NCBI RefSeq assembly: GCF_022549495.1
Contig: NZ_JAKZGD010000001.1
Span: 1 to 64,000 of the forward strand
Length of the DNA stretch: 64,000 nt
Reading direction: 5' to 3'
Source: Acinetobacter sp. ANC 4805
GTDB taxonomy: Bacteria > Pseudomonadota > Gammaproteobacteria > Pseudomonadales > Moraxellaceae
A model generated the notes under the pieces. The model saw only the letters and a program-made list of their open reading frames with translations, was not told the DNA's origin and made no database searches. Positions 56,660 through 64,000 of this stretch are shown piece after piece. The translations under genes and the position numbers were made by a program. Position 1 is the first letter of the stretch. Each line of letters starts with the position of its first letter.

Positions 56660-58267
56660 CTAATTTAGAATGATATTTGTTAAACGATCCATCCATCCTT
56701 TTAATTCTTGTTCGGATATTTCCTGATTCTTTGAATTCATCCTAGGGTGATTTAATGTACTATTTTTAAAGCAAATTTTTTTGAAAATTCCTTTTGGCCA
56801 ACGTAGGCATTGAGTGACAACAAGCTCAAGTACTTTGGCACGATCAGCTTGATTCCATTGATTTGAATCTTTAATAAGCGATAAAACACGAGTGGAAAGG
56901 GGTTTCTTGTTGTCAGAAGTATCAACCTCTAAGATCACAATATTTTGACCATTGAATTGGAAACTAACTTCGGCCACACATCTAGGATTACCATCAGTTT
57001 TTATGTGTTTGGAGTGACCTTGAATGTTAGGCAGCTTGTGTAATTGAAAGCTAAAATTCGTGATAGAGTTTTCTTTGCAAAATAAATCAATCATCTGTTG
57101 AAATGCTGAGAAACGGTCAAGATACAGGTGAAGGTCTTCAGTCTCATCTTCTGCACCATTAAATTCAGCGGAGGGGATAGTACCCTCAGAAATAGGCTCA
57201 TTGGTGCTAACTTCTGATGTAGCATTGCTAGATGGTAAGTCTTTATCTTTTGTACCATGGTTTCTATGTCTAGTTTTTTTAGAAGTTTTCCTTGTTTCAA
57301 TGGCTTCTAGAAAGTCGAAGTGTGTCGGTACAACATCAATGATTTGAACATCATCGCTATTGCCTTCCTCATCATCTTTAATGGTGGACTCTTTTCCATC
57401 ATTTTTAGTTCCTGATGAATTTTCACCTTTACCACCTGATTTAGACTCTACAAATTTATCGCTATAAAACTCAACATCTTTGGAAATATTGCTTGAGATG
57501 ATTTGAAAACCAGATATTTCATTTACAAAAAATTCTGAAGTTTCAGCTTTGTAATAGCCATATGCATCAAAGATTACTCCATTGAGTTGAGGTGGATTAA
57601 AACTAAAGCTCCATATTCGGTATTGGTCAAAGTCATAGCCATATTGCGTACAAAATTGACTAATACTTTCAAAAGATTGTCGAATATCAGGATCAAGAAG
57701 AATCCAAGATAAGATCCGTCGTATGCCTGAATCGTTAAAATGAGAAATTGGATATGAGCAGGCTGGCAAAATATTGATGAGATAGTGATCAGGATTTGAA
57801 ACAATATCGAAATCGATACTTAAACTATTTTCTGATACCGCTGATCTTGCAAGATATGGAGTATAGAAAAAGAGCGATCGAGCAAGTTCAAATTGTGGAA
57901 GTCGAACTTTGATTGTTTCGAACATTGGCTGCCCAAACTGATCGACTCGAACAGCATCAAACAAGAAATAATGCTCTATAAACTTTCCTTTAGGTAAGTT
58001 TGAATTATTGACAGAGGATAGCCAATCTTGTGTTGAACTAATTTTAAAGCGTAAATTATAGCCTTTAGGATATTCTTGAGTGGGGTTGATGTGACTATTT
58101 TTTCTTAATAATTTTGCATTAGAAAAATTCGTATAAGTCATTTTAGATTCTTTACTTTCATTCTCCAAAGCTAGATTTATTGCCCAACTGCCTGAATTAT
58201 GTTTTTTAAACAAAGAGCCAATCTTTTTTATTTTCATATTCTTAGCGATGTGACTTATCTTAGCCAT
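56660..58267 (-). CDS. tnsE: Tn7-type target selector TnsE
   Basis: A 535-residue protein recognised as TnsE by comparison with the Tn7 protein (538 residues). Shared stretches include PQFELARSLFFYTPYLARSA near residue 130, LPACSYPISHFN, and VILEVDTSDNKKPLSTRVLS with the C-terminal GWMDRLTNII. TnsE directs Tn7 to replicating DNA, including conjugal plasmids, by binding 3' recessed ends and the sliding clamp. The middle (about 280-370) is a low-complexity acidic and basic linker, as in Tn7. It overlaps tnsD by eight bases. Confidence 0.9.
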   Translation of the reverse strand: MAKISHIAKNMKIKKIGSLFKKHNSGSWAINLALENESKESKMTYTNFSNAKLLRKNSHINPTQEYPKGYNLRFKISSTQDWLSSVNNSNLPKGKFIEHYFLFDAVRVDQFGQPMFETIKVRLPQFELARSLFFYTPYLARSAVSENSLSIDFDIVSNPDHYLINILPACSYPISHFNDSGIRRILSWILLDPDIRQSFESISQFCTQYGYDFDQYRIWSFSFNPPQLNGVIFDAYGYYKAETSEFFVNEISGFQIISSNISKDVEFYSDKFVESKSGGKGENSSGTKNDGKESTIKDDEEGNSDDVQIIDVVPTHFDFLEAIETRKTSKKTRHRNHGTKDKDLPSSNATSEVSTNEPISEGTIPSAEFNGAEDETEDLHLYLDRFSAFQQMIDLFCKENSITNFSFQLHKLPNIQGHSKHIKTDGNPRCVAEVSFQFNGQNIVILEVDTSDNKKPLSTRVLSLIKDSNQWNQADRAKVLELVVTQCLRWPKGIFKKICFKNSTLNHPRMNSKNQEISEQELKGWMDRLTNIILN

Positions 58268-59783
58268 GGTTCATCCTTTTCATTTGATTTAGGAATTTGA
58301 GTGCTTCATCTGTTAATCGTTCTTCACTTAATCCTGAATGTCGTAATAATTGCCAATTAACTGGATGTTGATTCATTTTTTTAAATTGAATAATCGTTCG
58401 AGTGATTCTTCTGATTTGATAACTACTAATGTCCTCTGAAAAAGTGTTCAGAAATTTATGTGTTAAGGGTAATTGATATAGGTTTTTTTCTACGGTGGAG
58501 TGTTGTGATAGTTGTCTTAGATACCAGTTTCTAGATTGCCTAGGTAAACTCAAATCGTCTAATGATTGATAGAATATTTTGAATAATCGCATCACCATGT
58601 GCCAATCCCTAAGGGGCCAATCTACTTTCTTTGGAATACTTGCGGGCAAAGCGTGAAAGCTTTTATTTTTTGTGAGTAACCAAGTTTTATCATTGCGATA
58701 AAGCCATGCATATAAAGCAGCATTTTTGGCTCTAGAAGGTTTTATTCCAAAATCTTTAATCAAAGACATCCATTCATTACGTTTTTCTTTGAGCATCAAT
58801 ATGTCTTTGCACTTAGTTCTTTCACTAGGTGTATCAGTATTAGAGTGCTTAGCAGGTAATTGATGAATTTCACCCAGAATGGCTACCCATGTCCAGCCTT
58901 TAGGTAAAAACGTCTCTAAGACAATAATATGTTCAAGATAACTGAATGACTTACGATGCTTTCTAAAAATAGCTCTAAGCCAACATGTTTCAGACTCCAG
59001 TTCATCTAGGTGATGTTGCTGTAACCATTTTAAATCCCATGTTTTTATAACTGCTACATGAATTTTTGAATGATCAATGTGTTTAAAACCTCTGTTGAAA
59101 CCTAATCGTTTTGCAGTACGCTGATAGAATTGACTCCATTGATGAAAGGTAGGTGATGTTGTTGGAGGAAGGTTTAACAGCTCATCAACACGCCTACTCA
59201 CGATTAGATCTAATTCATGAGCAGGGTTATGAGGTTGCTTGCGATCCAGGATAAAACTTGCAGGAATAAATTGATGTCGTCCATTCAAATGGGCTGGTGG
59301 TAAAAATTCTGACAATTTAACTTTATGTTTGCTACAGCAATTTGCACCTTGAATGTACCAAAGTCTTGACCAAAAAAATTCTCCATATTGGTTATATTGT
59401 TCTTCTAAGCAATGGTGACAATAGCGATGCGTTGTTATTTGCTTAACTTTGGATGCCGCAACTCCTAATGCTAAATGGATAGAACCTTTTGATTGACTCC
59501 CCATCCAGTGAAGGCATTTTAACCGTGTATTTTCAGGAGAAAATAGAGCGTGGATTGGAAAAAGTGTATGTTCATAAACAATCTTTTCAAGTGCGTAGTT
59601 CGGTGATAAATGCGTTAACAGGCATATGAGATGGCTAGGTAAATCAATCGTGGCAATAACCTTACGATTAGCAAATACTTCTTCAAGTAATTGCTTAGGG
59701 CTTGTAATAGCATGATGAATTCCAGCTCTAGCTATCGTGCTATAAATTAATTCATTGGGATATGGTGTAGGAAAATTCAACAT
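58260..59783 (-). CDS. tnsD: Tn7-type target selector TnsD (TniQ family)
   Basis: About 507 residues against 508 in Tn7. The TniQ domain at the N terminus begins MLNFPTPYPNELIYSTIARA, nearly the Tn7 TnsD start, followed by SPKQLLEEVFANRKV and YEHTLFPIHALF. The zinc finger has C122, C125, C150 and H153, the C-x2-C-x24-C-x2-H spacing of TnsD. TnsD binds the 3' end of glmS and recruits TnsC to the neutral attTn7 site. I start it at the ATG ending at 59783, which has GGAAT ahead; the longer frame from 59828 would overlap tnsC. Confidence 0.93.
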   Translation of the reverse strand: MLNFPTPYPNELIYSTIARAGIHHAITSPKQLLEEVFANRKVIATIDLPSHLICLLTHLSPNYALEKIVYEHTLFPIHALFSPENTRLKCLHWMGSQSKGSIHLALGVAASKVKQITTHRYCHHCLEEQYNQYGEFFWSRLWYIQGANCCSKHKVKLSEFLPPAHLNGRHQFIPASFILDRKQPHNPAHELDLIVSRRVDELLNLPPTTSPTFHQWSQFYQRTAKRLGFNRGFKHIDHSKIHVAVIKTWDLKWLQQHHLDELESETCWLRAIFRKHRKSFSYLEHIIVLETFLPKGWTWVAILGEIHQLPAKHSNTDTPSERTKCKDILMLKEKRNEWMSLIKDFGIKPSRAKNAALYAWLYRNDKTWLLTKNKSFHALPASIPKKVDWPLRDWHMVMRLFKIFYQSLDDLSLPRQSRNWYLRQLSQHSTVEKNLYQLPLTHKFLNTFSEDISSYQIRRITRTIIQFKKMNQHPVNWQLLRHSGLSEERLTDEALKFLNQMKRMNHG

Positions 59784-59796
59784 GCTAATTCCACTA

Positions 59797-61443
59797 TTAC
59801 ATTGATTGCACCCAAGTTTGAGAATCAAAAATCAACTCACTTGATTGAAGAACGTCATAAAAATTTTGGGATTTTTGCTTTTGAGAAAACTTAAACCTTA
59901 AATCATCTGACGGTAAGCTTATCCATTCACTTTGTTTTATTTTTCTGAGATTCATTTTTTCTGGTTTTGTTTCTTTATTCGCCTCAACTTCAGTGATCCA
60001 ATTCGAAACGATAGGCATGAGCTCTTGCATATTGAGATGAGGGAAATCGACAAAGGCTTTTTTGATTACAGAAATTACTTTAGATTCTGGATATCCAGTG
60101 GCAATTAGTAGATTATGCAATCTTTGTGCATGTACATTTCCATTATATTGTTCAACTTTTTCTTGTTCTTCTTCTATTTTTTTCTGAAGTAGAAGTAAGG
60201 TTTTGTCCACATACGGAATAGTTAAGTCAGAATAAAGTGCAATGCGATTAGGATCCCCAGACTTAAGCGCTTCTATCATTGGATGGACAAATTTAAGTTC
60301 ATCCTCATAGACTTGTCTAAGCAAACCAGGCGTTATTCTTTCTAGTCCTGTCATGATCGCTCGGCATTGAGCCAAAACAAAAAGTTTGACGACTATATCC
60401 AGTATGCCTTGAGAGAGTTCATACCAACAGTCTCGAATTTCATCACTCAGTTGTTCCTTTTGGGTTAGCCATTGGTATTTCCACAGGGCATTGGTGAAAG
60501 CAATCCATTCTGTTCTAGTCGTGGTATTTGATAATGGGGGATTGTTCTTCATAGGTTCCCATATAACAGCTCCGAAACCAGCCCCACGACGCGCTGAACG
60601 CAAATCACCATCAAATATAAACTTAGCTTTAGGTGTGCCGACCATAACCACTGGTAAACCTACAACATTGATTAAGGTGACAAAGAAGTTCAGCATTTTT
60701 TCAGCACCACCTGAATTTTTAACACTCAGGTGTTGGATTTCATCAATGACGAGAACACCAATAGCGTAGGTGTTGGTAATTTGACGCATATAGTTGAGTA
60801 GGGCTTCGATTCCTAATCTTTTTAAGGCTACTTTTCTTTCAAAATCTGTTCCTAATGCAACATCAATCGCCTTAAAGAAATGCAAACATAGATTTTTCAA
60901 TGAGCCATCATGAGGGCAGTCTATTTTGAGATAAACGAGTTGAGTAAAGTTGTATTTTTCATGATAAATCACTTGAGGATAAAGGTTCAGAATGCGTTGT
61001 AACGTTGTGCTTTTACCACTGCCTGAACAACCGATAAGTGAATAGCTTAAAGCTGTAGATTTTGGTGCATTAAAACGAAAGGCATTAATGTCTCCCGACA
61101 TAATACGCTCATAACCATTTTGCAAATGCTGGTGCAATTTTCCATCAGCAATATTGCGCCCGACATAGCCTTTACGAATTAATATTGCAATTTTTTGTTC
61201 TAATGAAATATGTCGAGTAATGGGTTGAAAAAACTGATGAAGAAGTTGAGATGAAAGATGAATTCTTTCGTTCTTAGATCTCAGAATATCTTCAGGGTTA
61301 AAGTCCACTTTACCAATCAGATTAGCTTTGATATTTGCAATTTCTTGCATGATTGGTGGAAGAGCTTCAATAAATGGATTGTCTTTATATTCACCAAAAC
61401 TAGGTGTGTAACGTGCTTGAATAAAATTTAATGGCAAAGTCAT
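59797..61443 (-). CDS. tnsC: Tn7-type AAA+ regulator TnsC
   Basis: A 548-residue ATPase (Tn7 TnsC: 555). Walker A is GCSGSGKSTT (138-147) and Walker B is VLVIDEIQHL (D234, E235). Sensor-like GTPKAKF and Arg-rich SARRGAGFG follow. TnsC polymerises on target DNA, links the target selectors TnsD or TnsE to the TnsAB transposase, and gives target immunity. Its ATG directly follows the tnsB stop, and its stop lies 13 bases from the tnsD start, so the genes are one operon. Confidence 0.95.
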   Translation of the reverse strand: MTLPLNFIQARYTPSFGEYKDNPFIEALPPIMQEIANIKANLIGKVDFNPEDILRSKNERIHLSSQLLHQFFQPITRHISLEQKIAILIRKGYVGRNIADGKLHQHLQNGYERIMSGDINAFRFNAPKSTALSYSLIGCSGSGKSTTLQRILNLYPQVIYHEKYNFTQLVYLKIDCPHDGSLKNLCLHFFKAIDVALGTDFERKVALKRLGIEALLNYMRQITNTYAIGVLVIDEIQHLSVKNSGGAEKMLNFFVTLINVVGLPVVMVGTPKAKFIFDGDLRSARRGAGFGAVIWEPMKNNPPLSNTTTRTEWIAFTNALWKYQWLTQKEQLSDEIRDCWYELSQGILDIVVKLFVLAQCRAIMTGLERITPGLLRQVYEDELKFVHPMIEALKSGDPNRIALYSDLTIPYVDKTLLLLQKKIEEEQEKVEQYNGNVHAQRLHNLLIATGYPESKVISVIKKAFVDFPHLNMQELMPIVSNWITEVEANKETKPEKMNLRKIKQSEWISLPSDDLRFKFSQKQKSQNFYDVLQSSELIFDSQTWVQSM

Positions 61444-63531
61444 TTAATCATCCTCACCAAATAATTCGTCTGTTAAGTCTGGATAATGAACTGCTTCAGC
61501 ATCTTGAGGCTTAATTGAGGTTTTCAGTTTAGGCATTGGAATAATGTTTGTATGGACTATTTCTTGCTGTATTACCTTAGCTTTGCGTTCACTATTTTTT
61601 TCTTTTGCTTTATTTTCAGTTATTTCAGCGATTCGTTGAGATGGTTTAATAGGAGTCTTCGGATGCTTAGTTTTAAGTTTCTCACTGATAAAAGCTTCAA
61701 GCTCTCTTCGTTTTTTTGAAGCCTCTAGTTCGTGCTGTACAAGGTGTGCTTTTTGGGCTTTTTGCCTTTCTTTGATTTCCCACAAAGTACTATCCAGAAA
61801 TTCTCTCGATCGATCGGAGAGAGACCCTACCCAATATTCAAGACTATTATCTCTTTGAAAAATATAAATTTTATTCAATGAGTAAGGATCATATGCAGCT
61901 TCAAGGTTTTGAGGACGAGAACTTCCTGTTTTACGATGTAACCAACCGAGATCAAGTACTTCTTTCGCTAGGTAGTAAAGACCAAATGCTTTGATGCCTA
62001 AGTCTGATATTGTGATTTTAGTACGTGGCAATAATGCGATTCTGAGAGCTTCCTCTGGAACACTTCTCAATTTTCCTGTTCTGTTTTGAATACCCCAATT
62101 CCATAAATGTAAGGGAATGGTTGGTAAGTCATTAGGCATGTCTGGCTCACGATCATACGTCTTTAGCACATGAAATTGATTATGCGAGATGATGCAGGCA
62201 AGAATGATTTCATTAAATTGGTGAATATTTAATGTGGCATCTTGACGGTAATCATTACCACCAGTCTTTTTTACAGTGGAGCCTTCAACAACACCTTTTC
62301 CCTTACCTTCTTTTTTAAAATAAGCCTGATATGTATTGAAAGCTTGTTCCACGATGCCTTTAGCATCACCACGTCGAGCTGGCGCATTTTCGAGTCTTAC
62401 AGCGAAAGTTTTTTCTAAAGCTTCTATTTGATAACCGAGTAGTTCTCCTCGATCCGCGAGTAAAGCATCAGGTAGACCAACAGCTGGCCAATCCTCTGGC
62501 TGAATTGAGATCCCATACTCAGCACAATATTGAACCTTATCGGTCATCGCTATATTCAATGCTTGTATTGCAGCTAAATATGAAGGTGATTCAAAACCTA
62601 TATAAAAGCCTGCGATTAATCTACTGAAGACGTCAATCACAAAGTAAATGGTGGGTCTACCAACGATACTTTTTGGATTTGAATTTGAAACAAGATAAAT
62701 ATCAGCGATCGTGGCATCAATTTCATAACGTGCACCAGGGCCTAAGGCTTGAGTGTTAGATGTTGATTGCAAAGGACGATAGTCCTTTCGGTAGTTGGAT
62801 GTACCAATACGAGCTTTTATGCTTTGAATTTTTTTGAATTCTTTTTCGTAGTAATACTTAAACTGCCATATTGTTGGAATATCTGATTCGGCTGTATCGG
62901 GATAGAGATTTTTATATGTGGTTTGAAATTTTCGATATACAAATGGAAGTGAGTGTTTATTGTCTTTTAAAAAGAATAACTTAATGGTTCGATAGAAAAG
63001 CTTTTCAATGTCTTCATTAACATTAATGCCTTGTTCACTATTATAGATACGAGGTCGACCTAATTTTTTATCTTTAGCTATTCTTTTTTTACCTTTAGCT
63101 CCACTATTTCTGTAATCAGGAAGTAATGCATTAGGAGTTTGTCCTCTTTGCCAATATCTGCGAGCTAAGCGATAAATAGTTTGTTTAGTGGCTTCATGTT
63201 GATCCATGATTTCACTAATTATTTTTCCTCTTTGCGCTGGAATATAAAATAATTCATGAGAGATCAGAGGGTAAATAAGGGCATAATTCTGGTCACGTTT
63301 TATTTCTTGTATTGATTCCTTCTCAGGCTGAATGAGCGCAAGTGACTCATGTGGATCTATTGCTCTTTCAATATTGCCATCTTCTAAACCTTTTAAGATT
63401 TCTGTTCTACTAACTTCAATGGGAAAAGCATTTTCAAGGTCAAGACGAATCCAAATCACAGAGTATGATAGGATAGTTAAAATCCTATAAAAAGAGCTTT
63501 CAAAACTTAATACTTCATTGATTTTCAGCAT
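61444..63531 (-). CDS. tnsB: Tn7-type DDE transposase TnsB
   Basis: About 695 residues (Tn7: 702). The catalytic triad is D272 in YEIDATIADIYLV, D360 in LLADRGELLG, and E395 in RRGDAKGIVEQAF, each one residue from the Tn7 positions D273, D361 and E396 as I remember them. N-terminal DNA-binding parts include LARRYWQRGQTPNALLPDYR, almost identical to Tn7. TnsB binds the 22-bp end sites and makes the 3' cuts and joins. The start is set at ATG 63531 (MLKINEVLSF); an in-frame ATG four codons up is less conserved. It overlaps the end of tnsA by 17 bases. Confidence 0.96.
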   Translation of the reverse strand: MLKINEVLSFESSFYRILTILSYSVIWIRLDLENAFPIEVSRTEILKGLEDGNIERAIDPHESLALIQPEKESIQEIKRDQNYALIYPLISHELFYIPAQRGKIISEIMDQHEATKQTIYRLARRYWQRGQTPNALLPDYRNSGAKGKKRIAKDKKLGRPRIYNSEQGINVNEDIEKLFYRTIKLFFLKDNKHSLPFVYRKFQTTYKNLYPDTAESDIPTIWQFKYYYEKEFKKIQSIKARIGTSNYRKDYRPLQSTSNTQALGPGARYEIDATIADIYLVSNSNPKSIVGRPTIYFVIDVFSRLIAGFYIGFESPSYLAAIQALNIAMTDKVQYCAEYGISIQPEDWPAVGLPDALLADRGELLGYQIEALEKTFAVRLENAPARRGDAKGIVEQAFNTYQAYFKKEGKGKGVVEGSTVKKTGGNDYRQDATLNIHQFNEIILACIISHNQFHVLKTYDREPDMPNDLPTIPLHLWNWGIQNRTGKLRSVPEEALRIALLPRTKITISDLGIKAFGLYYLAKEVLDLGWLHRKTGSSRPQNLEAAYDPYSLNKIYIFQRDNSLEYWVGSLSDRSREFLDSTLWEIKERQKAQKAHLVQHELEASKKRRELEAFISEKLKTKHPKTPIKPSQRIAEITENKAKEKNSERKAKVIQQEIVHTNIIPMPKLKTSIKPQDAEAVHYPDLTDELFGEDD

Positions 63532-64000
63532 GAAGCATCTCATTCCAAATATTAAGTTCGCCCAATCGAATATGATCTGTATTCAAATCCTTAAAAGAAA
63601 TATTAAGATCAAATATGAAATACCTTTGAGCCAGCAAGTCTCTAATTTCTCTTAACGATTGTCCTAACTCAAAATGATATTTTTGATCAATGGTTCTCGC
63701 TAATTCATTAATCTTTCTAGATTTATGTTTAATGAAAATATCTGAATAAAAGTTAAGTTTATCTAACGTATCTTGTTCACTCAGTTCCATGGTATTTATT
63801 GAACTGTACAACCATTGAATGTTCTGGCTGACAGTTTTAGGAACTTGGTGCTCGGTAAAAATAAAAAAAGGTATGTTTTTCTGTTTCCAATATTGTCGTT
63901 CAATTTCTATTTTTTCTATTGTGCGTGGGTCATTGAGAGCATTTGAATACTTAACTTGGAGTACAAATTTAGGTGTTATTGAATTATGTGTATCCACTAA
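63515..64000 (-). CDS. tnsA: Tn7-type endonuclease TnsA (C-terminal part)
   Basis: The frame is open to the window edge, giving about 161 residues of a protein that is 273 long in Tn7. The stretch LVDTHNSITPKFVLQVKYS holds the catalytic Asp and the Q-x-K pair of the TnsA restriction-enzyme-like fold. IEKIEIERQYWKQKNIPFFI and FTEHQVPKTVSQN follow the family pattern. TnsA makes the 5' cuts at the transposon ends so that Tn7 moves by cut-and-paste. The visible first codon (63997) is GTG and is internal. The N-terminal third, including the catalytic Glu, lies beyond the window. Confidence 0.9.
   Translation of the reverse strand, partial: LVDTHNSITPKFVLQVKYSNALNDPRTIEKIEIERQYWKQKNIPFFIFTEHQVPKTVSQNIQWLYSSINTMELSEQDTLDKLNFYSDIFIKHKSRKINELARTIDQKYHFELGQSLREIRDLLAQRYFIFDLNISFKDLNTDHIRLGELNIWNEMLHAENQ

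Larger units (their letters stand above)
48662..64000. mobile_element. Tn7-like transposon, left end to tnsA (right end outside)
   Basis: The element begins with TGT at 48662 and runs past the window. It holds a left end with three spaced TnsB-type sites and a cargo of six genes (48864-56446). The transposition genes tnsE, tnsD, tnsC, tnsB and tnsA are read right to left. The tns gene order, sizes and overlaps match Tn7. The cargo is a modification/defence island rather than the antibiotic integron of classical Tn7. In Tn7, tnsA sits by the right end, so the end seen here is the left end. Only 213 bases (56447-56659) without a gene separate cargo and tnsE. Confidence 0.92.

Noticed and set aside
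48662-64000. CRISPR-associated Tn7 possibility
   Set aside because: No repeat-spacer array and no cas genes are visible; TnsD and TnsE are the standard protein target selectors.

Overview
The window reads as a chromosome segment of an Acinetobacter species, probably outside the A. baumannii group. It is AT-rich gammaproteobacterial sequence. It carries an ADC-type class C beta-lactamase that is clearly diverged from the A. baumannii form as I remember it. It also has a dapA-bamC-purC cluster whose BamC is unusually short, and several small families common in Acinetobacter (DUF4259, DUF1328, TIGR04219-type barrel). Species assignment is inference; no rRNA or tRNA gene was found.

Positions 1-48661 are mostly ordinary core genome. 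At the left edge is the tail of an IS transposase that seems to have cut into a hypothetical gene. Then come an outer-membrane barrel, an aldehyde dehydrogenase and a DUF1287 protein, and a two-part NSS importer (large transporter plus a 47-residue MetS subunit). These are followed by fmt-rsmB, ilvD, uraA, ppc, a TetR-controlled RND efflux pair, dnaJ, dapB, a START lipid-binding-type protein, and an ImpA-family lipoprotein metalloprotease. Next are a MocR-type regulator, a zinc alcohol dehydrogenase, tag, a HEPN-domain gene, mutY with an M23 peptidase, a dienelactone hydrolase, ycgN, ampC, rarA, yddG, an acyltransferase, an amidohydrolase, purC-bamC-dapA, pncA, an Lrp-family regulator and a YitT membrane protein. 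Rho-independent terminators, many bidirectional, separate most transcription units.

Positions 48662-64000 are the left part of a Tn7-like transposon. Its left end starts with TGT at 48662 and holds three spaced TnsB-type sites. The transposition genes tnsA (cut by the window edge), tnsB, tnsC, tnsD and tnsE run leftward from the right edge of the window. The right end, and any glmS attachment site, lie outside.

The cargo between the left end and tnsE looks like one defence island. A small controller (C) protein and a cytosine-5 methyltransferase are transcribed rightward from a promoter with C-box-like operators. A winged-helix/coiled-coil gene and a DUF4365 nuclease-like gene are transcribed leftward from the same intergenic region. 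Converging on the methyltransferase is a tightly coupled pair. One member is a 983-residue protein with a MORC/Hsp90-type GHKL ATPase at its N terminus and a histidine-kinase-like DHp/HATPase at its C terminus. The other is a 606-residue receiver-domain protein with an unknown C-terminal domain. I infer a modification-guarded defence system in which a MORC-like sensor signals through a phosphorelay. This is the most interesting part of the window.
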